From CAYLNC01 sp964534415 (GTDB taxonomy: Bacteria; Patescibacteriota; Minisyncoccia; Phycocordibacterales; JAACPR01), in assembly GCA_964534415.1 (NCBI GenBank), contig CAZHOL010000002.1, forward strand, positions 1-49,072: a stretch of DNA of 49,072 nucleotides, in the 5' to 3' direction. Positions 16,878 to 25,477 of this stretch are shown here, piece by piece. The translations under genes were made by a program, and so were the position numbers. The stretch's first letter is position 1. The number at the start of each line of letters is the position of its first letter. The notes under the pieces were generated by a model. The model was not told the origin of the DNA. It was given only the letters and a program-made list of their open reading frames with translations, and ran no database searches.

Positions 16878-19592
16878 CTAGATCAGCACCTGCGATACCC
16901 GATTTCTAACAAAATACTTTCTCAACTCCTCTATCAAAATAATCGGCAAGCAAACGACGAGAATCAGTAACCATTCCGTGATATTTAATGGCGTTAGAGA
17001 CAAAACATTATTCATAAATGGAGTATATATAGCAATTAAATGCAGTAGAACAGCACTGAACAATCCCCAAAGTAAATATTTGTTATCGAATGATGACCCC
17101 GAGAAAACAGTTTGTGTCTCCGATCTAACATTAAACACATTGTACCACTGGAACACAGTTAGCGTTGTCAGAGCCATTGTCCATGCCTTGACCATATCTG
17201 AACCAATGTTTTGTGCAAACAGATACAAAGTTCCTGCCGCCATAATTAAGGCCACCATGAACATTCTAGACAACATGTCCCTATCAACTATGAATCTGCT
17301 GGGCTTTCGATAATTTTGTTTTAGTAAATTATTTTCTCTCTTTTCGAAAGACAACATTGTAACCAGAGTTGTATCTGTCACGAGATTGAGCCAGATAATT
17401 TGAGCAGCAAGAATTGGTAAAGGTAAGCCAAAAATTATTGCAAACGAAATTACAAAGATTTCCCCGAGGTTTGTTGCAAGAAGTGCCAAAATTGATTTTT
17501 TAATAATCATAAAAATATTTCTCCCCTCCTCTGCCGCATTAACAATGTTACCGAAATTGTCGTCGAGCAAAATTAAATCGGCTGACTCCTTTGCAACTTC
17601 TGTGCCGACAATTCCCATTGCAACTCCCAAGTCAGCCGCGTTTAGTGAAAGAGCGTCATTTATTCCGTCGCCGGTCATAGCAACTATTTTTCCGGCCTTT
17701 TTATAAAGCTCGATAATTTTTAATTTATGCTCAGGAGAAACTCTCGCGAATACGCTTGTATTCAGGATTTTATTAGACAAAGCTTCGACTGTCATTTCAT
17801 CAATTTCACGACCAGTTATAACATTATCTCCGTCTTCAAAAATACCAACTCGTCTACCGATTGCAACTGCAGTATCCTGATGATCGCCGGTTATCATAAC
17901 TGGTTTAATTCCCGCATCTTTGACAGCCTTCACTGCGGAGTAAACTTCATCACGAATTGAATCAATGATTCCGACAATACCAACAAAGGTTAGGCTACTC
18001 AACTTCTCTACACTCAAATTACTCGGAACACTCATATCGCAGGACAGTGCAATCATTCTGTATCCAGCATTAGCATATTCGCGCATTACTTCTGAAATAT
18101 TTGCGAGATCTTTATCGGTAATTTTTCTAACTACGCCATCAGCCCAAATATGTTCACATTTTTCCAATAGAATTTCCGGACTTCCAGAAGAAGCGAGGAA
18201 TTTTTTATCGTCCACTAAATTGATAACCGTATGATGTTTTGTTTTTAAATTGAAAGGCATCTCGACAACTTGAGGGAACTTTTTTAATAGCTCATTTTTT
18301 TCATATCCCAGTTTTTTTCCGAATACAATTAAAGCCGCCTCTGTCGGATCACCACTTTCCAAAAACCATTGGCTATCTTTTTTTGAATATTCGACTTCTG
18401 CGATTGAAGTTAAAACTGCAATTCGAGCGAGTAATTCAATATCAGCATCCGCATTTGGATTCGCAATTAAATTATCTGATTGATAAATTTTACCAACTGG
18501 TTCATAACCCTGCCCTGTCACAGAGTATTTTTTTCCATTAACAAAAAACCTTTCCATCATCATTTGATTTTTTGTGATGGTGCCAGTTTTATCGAGTGCC
18601 AAAATATTGGCTTGACCGAGTGCCTCAACTGCCTGCATTCTTTTCACTAAAACTTTCTGTTTGCTCATGCGCCACACACCAGTTGATAACACAAGTGTGA
18701 AAATCACAGGCAATCCCTCAGGAATTGAAGATACGGCGAGAGCCACAACAGTCAAAAACATTTCTTTTACCTCCTTGCCTGTTGAAATTCCAATTAAAAA
18801 TAGGGTCGCGGACAACAGAAGGACAGCAACTACAATTACACGAGAAAGGCCGTCAATATTTTTCTTTAATGGAACATCTTCATTCAAATTCGAAAGTTTA
18901 CTTGCAATCTTTCCGATCACTGTCTCTGCGCCAGTACGAACAACAATGGCTCGTGCGAGTCCGGAAATTACGTGTGTACCACGAAACACCATATTGTTTT
19001 GATCTGCGGTCATCATTTCTGCAATTGAAATATCAGAAGCAGTTTTGGAAATTAAAGTTGACTCTCCGGTTAGCGATGATTCATTTATCTGCAAAGAGTT
19101 CGTTGATATTAGGCGAGCATCCGCTGTCACAGCGTCACCATCTTTCAATGACAAAATGTCCCCTGGAACAATTTCATCATCACTAACACGAATTGATTCT
19201 CCGTCACGAATAACTGTGGCGTAGCTTTTTGTGATATTGCGTAGTGCGCGCAAAGTATTTTGCGCCTTTCCTTCTTGAAAAGTTCCCACTATTGCGTTGA
19301 TGACAATAATTGAAAATATGATAACGGAATCCACATAATCCTCTAAGAAAAATACAATTATTGTTGCAAGAAGCAAAACATAAATCAAAGGACTTTTGAA
19401 CTGGCTTAGAAATATTTTGTACAAGCTAATATCAGTTTGTTCGACAAAAACATTCGATCCGTATTTTTCTCTGTGGGTCTTTACCTTGGCTTCGGTCAAA
19501 CCGTTTTTTAGGTCTGAATGCAATTCTTCAGCGATAGCGTGAGGAGTTTTTCTGTACCACTCGATTTTATTTGTTTGTGAAGGTGCAATCAT
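16878..19592 (-). CDS. P2A-type cation (Ca2+) transporting ATPase
   Basis: 904 residues, about ten membrane segments. The actuator domain has SSLTGES (about 173-179), the phosphorylation site is DKTGTITKNQM (Asp about 334), the hinge is MTGDGINDALSLNAADLG, and M4 carries SSIPEGLPVIFTL, the PEGLP form typical of Ca2+/Mn2+ and related P2 pumps. The pump uses ATP to export the ion. An N-terminal cation-ATPase domain (KTPHAIAEELHSDLKNGLTE) is present. Ion specificity is inferred from motifs only. It follows the PGI/PMI gene by 6 bases in a long minus-strand run. Confidence 0.93.
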   Translation of the reverse strand: MIAPSQTNKIEWYRKTPHAIAEELHSDLKNGLTEAKVKTHREKYGSNVFVEQTDISLYKIFLSQFKSPLIYVLLLATIIVFFLEDYVDSVIIFSIIVINAIVGTFQEGKAQNTLRALRNITKSYATVIRDGESIRVSDDEIVPGDILSLKDGDAVTADARLISTNSLQINESSLTGESTLISKTASDISIAEMMTADQNNMVFRGTHVISGLARAIVVRTGAETVIGKIASKLSNLNEDVPLKKNIDGLSRVIVVAVLLLSATLFLIGISTGKEVKEMFLTVVALAVSSIPEGLPVIFTLVLSTGVWRMSKQKVLVKRMQAVEALGQANILALDKTGTITKNQMMMERFFVNGKKYSVTGQGYEPVGKIYQSDNLIANPNADADIELLARIAVLTSIAEVEYSKKDSQWFLESGDPTEAALIVFGKKLGYEKNELLKKFPQVVEMPFNLKTKHHTVINLVDDKKFLASSGSPEILLEKCEHIWADGVVRKITDKDLANISEVMREYANAGYRMIALSCDMSVPSNLSVEKLSSLTFVGIVGIIDSIRDEVYSAVKAVKDAGIKPVMITGDHQDTAVAIGRRVGIFEDGDNVITGREIDEMTVEALSNKILNTSVFARVSPEHKLKIIELYKKAGKIVAMTGDGINDALSLNAADLGVAMGIVGTEVAKESADLILLDDNFGNIVNAAEEGRNIFMIIKKSILALLATNLGEIFVISFAIIFGLPLPILAAQIIWLNLVTDTTLVTMLSFEKRENNLLKQNYRKPSRFIVDRDMLSRMFMVALIMAAGTLYLFAQNIGSDMVKAWTMALTTLTVFQWYNVFNVRSETQTVFSGSSFDNKYLLWGLFSAVLLHLIAIYTPFMNNVLSLTPLNITEWLLILVVCLPIILIEELRKYFVRNRVSQVLI

Positions 19593-19598
19593 TTGTTT

Positions 19599-20564
19599 CT
19601 ATTTAATTCTTTTCTTGAACTCTTCGATAAACGGAACTGCCTCGGGTTCAGTTTGATAAATTTTTGCGAGCTCGAGCGTAATCCAATCACATAAAATAAT
19701 TGAATTGAAAACTTTTTCCATGTTGCTGTCACCTTCGAGTGCGAGTGATGTAACTTGGAAGCCTTTCTCCTGATAGAGAGCCTCGAGAGTTTTCATTCGT
19801 AATTCGATTTTCGGATTGTCATTCGAGTCGTGGAGGAAAATGAAATGCGTGTGCTGTGACATTTCGGTATTTGCATTTGTGAAGTCATAGCCCTGCATTT
19901 CGTTGTGATTCAATTCTGGAAATACATTGTAATATGAAGGTATTTTGGCAGTTTCATTCATTTTTATTTTCCAAATATATGCGAGAGCGCGATTTGAGGC
20001 CGAACTGTATATCACAGGAGTTTTTTGTTCTAGGTTCTGTGCGATTTCCTTGCCGAGCGATCGGAGGTTTTCAGGTTCGAGTGCGTTCTCCATCTCTTTG
20101 AGTTCTGGGAGTAACTCAGGTGCGCAGAGCGTTGCGAGGGCGAGAGAGGCGAAACCGAGCGCGGCGCGTGGTTGAATTCCAGTATCTGGAATGATGATAT
20201 GTGGCAAATTATTTTCTTTTGCAAAATCTAACAATTTTCCACCAGTAGTAATAACAGCAACATCGTAACCTTTGGAGTAAGCTTCATCGGCAAAATCCAA
20301 AGTCTCTTCGGTGTTTCCTGAATATGAACTAGCAATCAACAAACTGTCCTTCAAAAAATCGTCTTCATATTGCGGCAAGCCATAGTCGCGATGTATATAC
20401 AAATTTATTCCTGGTCGAAAAATATGAAAGAGACCGCCTGCGAGATGCGATCCACCCATTCCACCGAGAATGAAATGTTTAAAGCTGGATTTTAATTTAT
20501 CTGCGTTCTGTATTTCTGGATTCCAAGCAAACTGTTCTGCAAATTTTAAAATTGAATTTTCCAT
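19599..20564 (-). CDS. Bifunctional phosphoglucose/phosphomannose isomerase (SIS domains)
   Basis: 321 residues with two sugar-isomerase (SIS) domains. The first holds ILGGMGGSHLAGGL and SSYSGNTEETLDFA, the sugar-phosphate loop. The second holds the C-terminal PGI/PMI signature region PELNHNEMQGYDF with the catalytic Glu and His. It interconverts glucose-6-P, fructose-6-P and mannose-6-P, and so links glycolysis with Zwf and phosphoketolase. A TATAAT box at 20576-20571 ends exactly 6 bases before the ATG, so this gene has its own leaderless promoter even though the next gene upstream ends only 14 bases away. Confidence 0.92.
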   Translation of the reverse strand: MENSILKFAEQFAWNPEIQNADKLKSSFKHFILGGMGGSHLAGGLFHIFRPGINLYIHRDYGLPQYEDDFLKDSLLIASSYSGNTEETLDFADEAYSKGYDVAVITTGGKLLDFAKENNLPHIIIPDTGIQPRAALGFASLALATLCAPELLPELKEMENALEPENLRSLGKEIAQNLEQKTPVIYSSASNRALAYIWKIKMNETAKIPSYYNVFPELNHNEMQGYDFTNANTEMSQHTHFIFLHDSNDNPKIELRMKTLEALYQEKGFQVTSLALEGDSNMEKVFNSIILCDWITLELAKIYQTEPEAVPFIEEFKKRIK

Positions 20565-20578
20565 ATTTTTATTATACC

Positions 20579-21334
20579 TTACTTATGTCTTTTTTTAATA
20601 ATTAAAACCGACTCTAGTACTAGATCACTATCGACCCCTGAAACCCTAACATTGCTTGTTTCAAGATGGCAATCGACATCATATTTTTGTGGCAAATGTT
20701 TGACAATTTCATCCCATAAACGTTTACTTTTTTGAAGACCTGCAAGAGGCGTCTCAGCAAAAGCTTCCTGAATAGGATATATACGTATCTCACCATTTTC
20801 ATTCAAAGCATCCAAAGTATTCTTTACTATTTTTTCAATTATTAATTTAGCCTCCTCATCTTTTTCTGAGTGCCAAATCTCATTAGAAATTGCACCAACT
20901 GATACAATTAAATCACAATCGATAATTGGAATTAATTCATGAAAATTGGCTTTTATAAAGTGTTGGTCACTAACACTATCACTTAAACGAGCGTCAATTC
21001 CATAGGCTTCTTGTGTTATTTTTTTATCAATGAGCTCCCTAACAAACTCTCCATCACCACAACCAACGTCAACTACCTTTTTATTCTTTAAATCCTTCAA
21101 ATCTAAACCTAAGCCCTTGATGTATCTTTTTAAAGTTTTTTCTCTTTCATCTTCTGCAGTTTCTGGCCTCGAGGATGAAGCATCAATTTTATGTTTTACA
21201 ATTTCTTCATCGATGAAGGCAGCGAACTTAGGATCCCAAGACGATCTTGGCAATTGAGATTGTCCAAGCACAAAAGATGAGTCGTATTTCTCATTATTAG
21301 GTAGAATGTTCTGTTTTTCAGATTCGTGTAACAT
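20579..21334 (-). CDS. Class I SAM-dependent methyltransferase, substrate unknown
   Basis: 251 residues. A Rossmann methyltransferase core starts at KKVVDVGCGDGEFVREL (motif I) and continues with AYGIDARLSD and a DCDLIVSVGAISNEIWH block. The first 90 residues are polar and unlike a known targeting domain. Its start lies within the previous gene (17-base overlap), so the two are translationally coupled. The substrate cannot be told from the sequence; the gene sits among metabolic genes with no obvious link. Confidence 0.85.
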   Translation of the reverse strand: MLHESEKQNILPNNEKYDSSFVLGQSQLPRSSWDPKFAAFIDEEIVKHKIDASSSRPETAEDEREKTLKRYIKGLGLDLKDLKNKKVVDVGCGDGEFVRELIDKKITQEAYGIDARLSDSVSDQHFIKANFHELIPIIDCDLIVSVGAISNEIWHSEKDEEAKLIIEKIVKNTLDALNENGEIRIYPIQEAFAETPLAGLQKSKRLWDEIVKHLPQKYDVDCHLETSNVRVSGVDSDLVLESVLIIKKRHK

Positions 21335-21992
21335 TAATTTGCTTGTTTAAAAATTTGAAACCGCTATTTGTTCTCTCGGCCATACCGAGCTTAGACAATT
21401 TCAACCACAAATCTCGTCCTGGACCATATTGAGCATTTGAAGACCAAAGTGTAATTCCTTTTTCTGCAAGTCTTTTTCCGAGTTCGATGTATAGTGCTAC
21501 GCCTATTCCTTTGTTTTGTGTTGGATCTTTTTTTCGGATAAATAAAACTTCAGCCTGATTATTATCTTTATCCACGCCAACAGCAAACTCTTCAAAATCG
21601 ACTTTTTTACTATTAGAGAAAACCTCAACTTGACCCCCGCCTTTTAAGATAACATCATCAAGATTTGGTAAAGAAATATTAAATTTTTCAGGATTAATGT
21701 CCTGCTCGATCCCTAGTCTCTGTCTGACATCAGAAAGTTGTTTAGCCTCCTGTTCAGCTCTTGCGACTTTTTGACGATCCGATTCCTCATCATTCTCTTG
21801 ATTGCTAGGTATCTCTGATTCTGTCTCTGGTAAAGTTTCTGAATGCTGTTCAAGTCCTTTTTCTATTTCATCCACAAATATTTTAGGTAGACCATTCATG
21901 ACATGGTCTTTAGGCTCGCCTGATTTAATCAGAGCAATGTATTCAGAAATCTTTGCTTCTCCACCTGTTTGTGTAATTTTTTCCGCTCTCAT
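21318..21992 (-). CDS. GNAT-like acetyltransferase domain protein
   Basis: 224 residues. The first 130 are Glu/Gln/Lys-rich and probably helical. The last 90 look like a GNAT core: a beta strand with AEVLFIRKKD, then the acetyl-CoA loop equivalent NKGIGVALYIELGKRLAEKG, and a final WLKLSKLGMAERTNSGFKF resembling the C-terminal GNAT strands. The match is only partial, so acetyltransferase activity is a tentative call. It is coupled by overlap to the methyltransferase downstream and starts 6 bases after the cyclase stop. Confidence 0.65.
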   Translation of the reverse strand: MRAEKITQTGGEAKISEYIALIKSGEPKDHVMNGLPKIFVDEIEKGLEQHSETLPETESEIPSNQENDEESDRQKVARAEQEAKQLSDVRQRLGIEQDINPEKFNISLPNLDDVILKGGGQVEVFSNSKKVDFEEFAVGVDKDNNQAEVLFIRKKDPTQNKGIGVALYIELGKRLAEKGITLWSSNAQYGPGRDLWLKLSKLGMAERTNSGFKFLNKQINVTRI

Positions 21993-21998
21993 ATTTGT

Positions 21999-22631
21999 TT
22001 AATTATTCTGTATAAGAACAGCGCGAGTCGGCGAACCATCCGCTTCGGCAATCTTCAACGGGAAACATGAAATTGTATATTCTCCCTCTGCAACATCCCG
22101 CAAATTAATTCCTTCCAAAATTGAAATGCCATTCGCGAGAAGCGAGGTGTGGGGGCGATTATCTTTACTTCCCTTTTGTTTAATTGAGAGATAGTCAATT
22201 CCCACAAGAGCCACCTTTTTCTCTACGAGAAAATCCGCACAGTCACCGTCGAGATAGACGAAGTCGTTATAGAAAGAATCATACCCACGAGCGGAATTCG
22301 AAGTTTTGAAAAGCAATCGATCTCCTGCGGAGATTTCTTTTCCATCGAGATCAGAAATCTTCACTGCTTCTCCGGGTTGCAAATATGATAAATCGAAAAC
22401 TTTGGCAGGACCAAAATAATTTTCGAATGGCAATGCTTCAATATCTCCAGCGTTCAAAATCGCATGACGCGGTGCGTCGAGATGCGTGCCTGTGTGAGTG
22501 CCCATTGTTATTTTAGAAACATCAGACGATCCTTCTGGCATTCGAGAAGTTGCTTCAATCGTTACTTCTGGATTATTCGGATAAACGGTCATTCCAGTTT
22601 TGATTGGAATAGAAATATCAATAATTTTCAT
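21999..22631 (-). CDS. Cyclase / kynurenine formamidase-like metal hydrolase
   Basis: 210 residues of the cyclase family (PF04199 type). The metal-binding motif HTGTHLDAPRH is at residues 46-56, as in bacterial kynurenine formamidases, isatin hydrolases and similar enzymes. Second-shell blocks are LDGDCADFLVEKKVALVGID and HTSLLANGISILEGINL. The substrate is unknown; no tryptophan-degradation genes are nearby. A TGATATAAT box ends exactly 6 bases before the ATG, so the gene has its own leaderless promoter although gnd ends just 12 bases upstream. Confidence 0.88.
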   Translation of the reverse strand: MKIIDISIPIKTGMTVYPNNPEVTIEATSRMPEGSSDVSKITMGTHTGTHLDAPRHAILNAGDIEALPFENYFGPAKVFDLSYLQPGEAVKISDLDGKEISAGDRLLFKTSNSARGYDSFYNDFVYLDGDCADFLVEKKVALVGIDYLSIKQKGSKDNRPHTSLLANGISILEGINLRDVAEGEYTISCFPLKIAEADGSPTRAVLIQNN

Positions 22632-22643
22632 ATGAAAATTATA

Positions 22644-23555
22644 TCACAAAGCAAAATATTTCTTACTAACATCATGCCCACCGAATTCGTTGCGCAAAGC
22701 CGAGACAACTTGGCCTGTGTAGGTCGGATTTCCGATAGATTTTTTGCGGAATTCGAGAGAGTTTTTGATGACTTCAACAGGGACGCCCAATTCGTCGGCT
22801 GCACGAACGGTCCACTCGCCTTCACCACTGTGCGCCACCTCGCCGGAAATGTCCGCGAGATCAACACCGTGTTTTTTGTAGGCGCTTCCAAGCCACGAAA
22901 CCAGTCGGGATTCAATGACAGAACCGTGACTGTAAATGTCGGTGACGGCTTGCAAATCCAAATTGAACGGCGCCTTTTTCATAACTTCGAAGCCCTCGCC
23001 GATGGCCTGCATCATTCCATATTCGATTCCGTTGTGCACCATTTTGACAAAATGTCCTGCGCCATAGTCGCCCATGAATCCATATCCATTAGGCAAAGCC
23101 AGGTCGCGGAACAAATCCTCCAATTCCAAATACGCGCTCTTGTCGCCACCAATCATGAGACAGGCACCATTGCGAGCACCTCCTGGACCACCAGATGTTC
23201 CGATGTCCAGAAATTTCACATCTTTGTCGGTGATAAATTTCGCGCGCTTCACTGTTTCAAAATATGGAGAGTTTCCTCCGTCGATCAAAATATCACCAGC
23301 AGAAAGCTTTGGGAGAACTTCAGACAAAACCTGATCAACCGACTGCCACGGAACCATCATCCAAACAATTTTTCGTTCGGCACCGAATTGTGAAATCATT
23401 TCATCAATCGTATATGCGGGAATGGCGCCCTTCTCTGCGATTTTATCAATCGACTCGCGACTGCGATTGTTTGCCACCACGGTGTGACCCTTTTCTAAAA
23501 GCCGTTCAACCATCGCGAAGCCCATTTTTCCTAAACCTATGTATGCTATTTTCAT
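22644..23555 (-). CDS. gnd: 6-phosphogluconate dehydrogenase, decarboxylating (short form)
   Basis: 303 residues, the short bacterial form. The NAD(P) Rossmann motif is IAYIGLGKMGFAMVERLLEKG with NNRSRES as the cofactor-specificity loop. Substrate blocks are DIGTSGGPGGARNGACLMIGG and the catalytic GAGHFVKMVHNGIEYGMMQA with its Lys and Asn-Gly-Ile-Glu. Product is ribulose-5-P plus CO2. A TGCTATAAT box (23567-23562) overlaps the last codons of the DGR reverse transcriptase and ends 6 bases before the ATG, so gnd has its own leaderless promoter. Works with zwf, on the far side of the DGR. Confidence 0.96.
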   Translation of the reverse strand: MKIAYIGLGKMGFAMVERLLEKGHTVVANNRSRESIDKIAEKGAIPAYTIDEMISQFGAERKIVWMMVPWQSVDQVLSEVLPKLSAGDILIDGGNSPYFETVKRAKFITDKDVKFLDIGTSGGPGGARNGACLMIGGDKSAYLELEDLFRDLALPNGYGFMGDYGAGHFVKMVHNGIEYGMMQAIGEGFEVMKKAPFNLDLQAVTDIYSHGSVIESRLVSWLGSAYKKHGVDLADISGEVAHSGEGEWTVRAADELGVPVEVIKNSLEFRKKSIGNPTYTGQVVSALRNEFGGHDVSKKYFAL

Positions 23556-23562
23556 GTGGAGA

Positions 23563-24588
23563 TTATAGCATGTTCAAAGGATCTGGAAATAATTTTTGAA
23601 GTTCTATCTGTAGAACATATGCATTTCCATGACTTAATAATCCCAAATAAGATTGAAGCACCTCCGGTTTTCGATTTGCTTCATCAATTATTCTAAACAT
23701 TCGATTTTTCGTTGAGGTTCGTAAAACACAATGATCAAAGAAATGCACCCAACCTAAAAAATCCACACCCGATGAAAGAGTTTTGATAAAGACCTTATCT
23801 GGATGCAATTCTAATTTTAATTTTTTGAGTAAAAATTCAGACATCGTTTGCAATACATCTTCTAATATTTTTCTATCATTACTCAAAACCACAAAATCAT
23901 CTGCGTAACGAATATAATGCTTACATCTCAATTCAGTTTTCACGAACCAATCAAATTCGTTCATATAAATATTCACCAATAATTGCGAAGTTAAATTCCC
24001 GAGAGGCAAACCCACTCCGACGCGACCAGAATTGAAACTATCAACAATACAAAATAATAAATTGAGTACATTTTTGTCTTCAACATCTCTTTTTAAAATT
24101 TCTTTTAAAACATTATGATCAATATTTGCAAAAAACTTTCTGATATCGCATTTTAAAACCCAAACATTACAGTGGTTATTTTGCCCAACTTTGTAAATGA
24201 ATCTGCTAAATCTTCGCCCGGCACGATGTGTACCTTTACCAATACGACACGAGAAAGAATCAGGAATAAAATTTCTATCGAACCACGGATAAAGTTTTCG
24301 ATAAATCGCCCTATGTACCACCCTATCTCTAACCGAAGCCTTATGAATATTACGAGGTTTTGGATCAGAAACCGTAAATGCTTCGTATGGAGAATGTTTA
24401 TATTTTCTGGAAGCCAAATCATTGTGTAATTCGAAAATGTTGCCCATTAGATTTCGTTCAAAAATCAAAACATCTTTTTTATTTCTTTTTCCGTTCTGAA
24501 ATTCTTTCCATGCTAATAGTAAATTTTCAATAGAAATTATTTCATGATATGATGTGATAAATTTTTTACGCATGCAACAATGAATCAT
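23563..24588 (-). CDS. Diversity-generating retroelement reverse transcriptase
   Basis: 341 residues from the ATG at 24588, or 336 from MRKKFITSYHE at 24573, which sits 10 bases after a TATGAT box and is the better start. RT motifs in order: KASVRDRVVHRAIY, LKCDIRKFFANIDH, the DGR-type motif 4 LPLGNLTSQLLVNIYMNE (Gly-x3-Ser-Gln rather than the forms of retrons or group II introns), the catalytic YIRYADDFVVL and FLGWVHF. No maturase, endonuclease or fused domain is present. It copies the template repeat RNA with errors at adenines and transfers the copy to the target gene. It abuts gnd and is divergent from avd. Confidence 0.95.
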   Translation of the reverse strand: MIHCCMRKKFITSYHEIISIENLLLAWKEFQNGKRNKKDVLIFERNLMGNIFELHNDLASRKYKHSPYEAFTVSDPKPRNIHKASVRDRVVHRAIYRKLYPWFDRNFIPDSFSCRIGKGTHRAGRRFSRFIYKVGQNNHCNVWVLKCDIRKFFANIDHNVLKEILKRDVEDKNVLNLLFCIVDSFNSGRVGVGLPLGNLTSQLLVNIYMNEFDWFVKTELRCKHYIRYADDFVVLSNDRKILEDVLQTMSEFLLKKLKLELHPDKVFIKTLSSGVDFLGWVHFFDHCVLRTSTKNRMFRIIDEANRKPEVLQSYLGLLSHGNAYVLQIELQKLFPDPLNML

Positions 24589-24623
24589 AATACCCCCCCC
24601 CGAAAGTTTTCAAGCAAAGATTT
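24584..24623. promoter_or_regulatory. RT/avd divergent junction with C9/G9 homopolymer
   Basis: Nine C's (plus strand) occupy 24593-24601. On the minus strand they lie between a candidate RT -35 box TTGAAA (24613-24608) and -10 box TATGAT (24589-24584), giving an 18-base spacer. On the plus strand the tract lies between an ATG at 24580 and the body of avd, and puts them out of frame by one base. One C fewer would fix both. Confidence 0.55.
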
Positions 24624-24970
24624 TGCCTGTATTGGCGAGATTAACGTCCGCCTATATTCTGTGGTTTGAATATTATCAACTACTACCGAAGACTCACAGA
24701 CATTCTCTGGGTATAAAAATTGATGCATTATTCGTCGAATCAATAGAGGCAGTTTCAATTGCAACATTCCTTTCAAAAGAGGAAAAATTACCATGGATTA
24801 GATTAGCTATACGAAAAATTGATACAGTTAAAGTTATGCTCGGAGTTTTATGGAAGACGAAATCATTAAGCGACACTAGATATATCGCACTATCATTGAA
24901 AATTGAGGAAGTTGGAAAAATGCTGGGCGGTTGGAACGGACAAATCAGCAAAGCAATGCAGAAAAAATAA
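24623..24970 (+). CDS. avd: Avd-like DGR accessory protein (four-helix bundle)
   Basis: 115 residues from a TTG at 24623. It resembles the four-helix-bundle Avd proteins of DGRs: LTSAYILWFEYYQLLPKTHR, SLGIKIDALFVESIEA, REKLPW-like charged turn, KIDTVKVMLGVLW and the ending EEVGKMLGGWNGQIS. Avd forms a basic pentamer that binds the RT and template RNA and is required for mutagenic copying. The frame is open upstream to the C9 tract without an ATG; with eight C's it would begin at the ATG at 24580 and add MNHNTPPESFQAKIL. Unusually, it is on the opposite strand from RT, TR and target. Confidence 0.85.
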   Translation: MPVLARLTSAYILWFEYYQLLPKTHRHSLGIKIDALFVESIEAVSIATFLSKEEKLPWIRLAIRKIDTVKVMLGVLWKTKSLSDTRYIALSLKIEEVGKMLGGWNGQISKAMQKK

Positions 24971-25010
24971 AACTCTCCCGCACAGAGCGAGAGAGAAATA
25001 AAGAGAGTTT
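24961..25010 (-). terminator. Hairpin and T run directly after the template repeat
   Basis: Read on the minus strand, AAACTCTC (25010-25003) can pair with GAGAGTTT (24977-24970), followed by TATTTTTT. The stem abuts the 3' end of the template repeat, so it probably ends the TR transcript. The 25-base loop makes it weaker than the other terminators here; it also overlaps the avd stop. Confidence 0.6.
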
Positions 25011-25132
25011 CGCACGCGAGCCGCGGGGTTGTTGTCATTGAAGTCGTTGTCGAGCCAGTTGTTGCTCCAGTTCCACGCGTCTCCGTTCCAGTAGAGGTAA
25101 CGGACGTAGAGGTTACCGTTGTCGTCGCGGTA
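25011..25132 (-). repeat. DGR template repeat (TR)
   Basis: 122 bases in the noncoding region between avd and the target gene, near-identical to the variable repeat at 25485-25603. In the coding (minus) orientation the two share a GC-rich 3' end (CCCCGCGGCTCGCGTGCG) as expected for the initiation site. Of 12 substitutions between TR and VR, 9 are at TR adenines (to T five times, C three times, G once); three are at T or C, and VR lacks one AAC codon. The TR is rich in AAC and GAC codons, the classic layout for adenine mutagenesis. It encodes no protein itself. Confidence 0.93.
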
Positions 25133-25385
25133 TTGCACACAATATTTTCTGTTACACCACCCCTCACATTGGACCCATATAGAAAATGTTTAGGATTGAA
25201 TCTTATTCGATATCGAAATACCGTAATATTGTGTACCAAGTATCTTCATTTTTTATGAAGTGTCTACATAGACCACACTATTTGAAACCGTGATCGCAAA
25301 TATTCCGGATCTATGGATACTGGTTTCGGTAGCAAGAATCCGTAGACGCAAGCATATTCACCTAATCCCGTGGTATTTTAACATG
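25133..25385. other. Noncoding spacer between TR and target terminator
   Basis: About 250 bases with no supportable gene. It contains a perfect 12-bp palindrome TTCGATATCGAA (25206-25217), a small hairpin CTTCAT/ATGAAG (25244-25260) and GTCTACATAGAC (25262-25273). The promoter of the TR RNA should lie here on the minus strand; the best candidate (TTGGTA, 17 bases, TCGATA) is weak, so no promoter is called. Confidence 0.5.
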
Positions 25386-25428
25386 AAAAAATCTCCGGAA
25401 GTTCGCAAGCGAACGACCGGAGATTTTG
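25386..25428 (-). terminator. Strong hairpin terminator downstream of the variable repeat
   Basis: On the minus strand AAAATCTCCGG, two bases, GTTCGC, loop of two, GCGAAC, two bases, CCGGAGATTTT and a run of six T's: 17 base pairs in all. It ends the target transcript about 50 bases after the stop, so TR is separately transcribed or needs read-through. Its place just beyond the VR also fits the cruciform found downstream of the initiation site in the Bordetella phage DGR. Confidence 0.88.
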
Positions 25429-25477
25429 AGGACCAAGTTTCCAAGACCAGAAGGCCCTAGTTACTCAGTCCCGAGGG

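Noticed and set aside
23563..24588. Reverse transcriptase as part of a group II intron or retron
   Set aside because: No maturase or endonuclease domain, no intron RNA ends, no retron msr/msd, and motif 4 is the DGR form. The TR/VR pair explains it better.
24694..25239. Long minus-strand open frames across the template repeat
   Set aside because: They arise because the TR carries coding-like sequence copied from target genes. There is no start signal, and they run antisense through avd.
25267..25379. A 37-codon open minus-strand frame between TR and the target terminator
   Set aside because: It has no start codon, is bounded by stops, and shows no family signature. It may be a remnant but cannot be supported as a gene.
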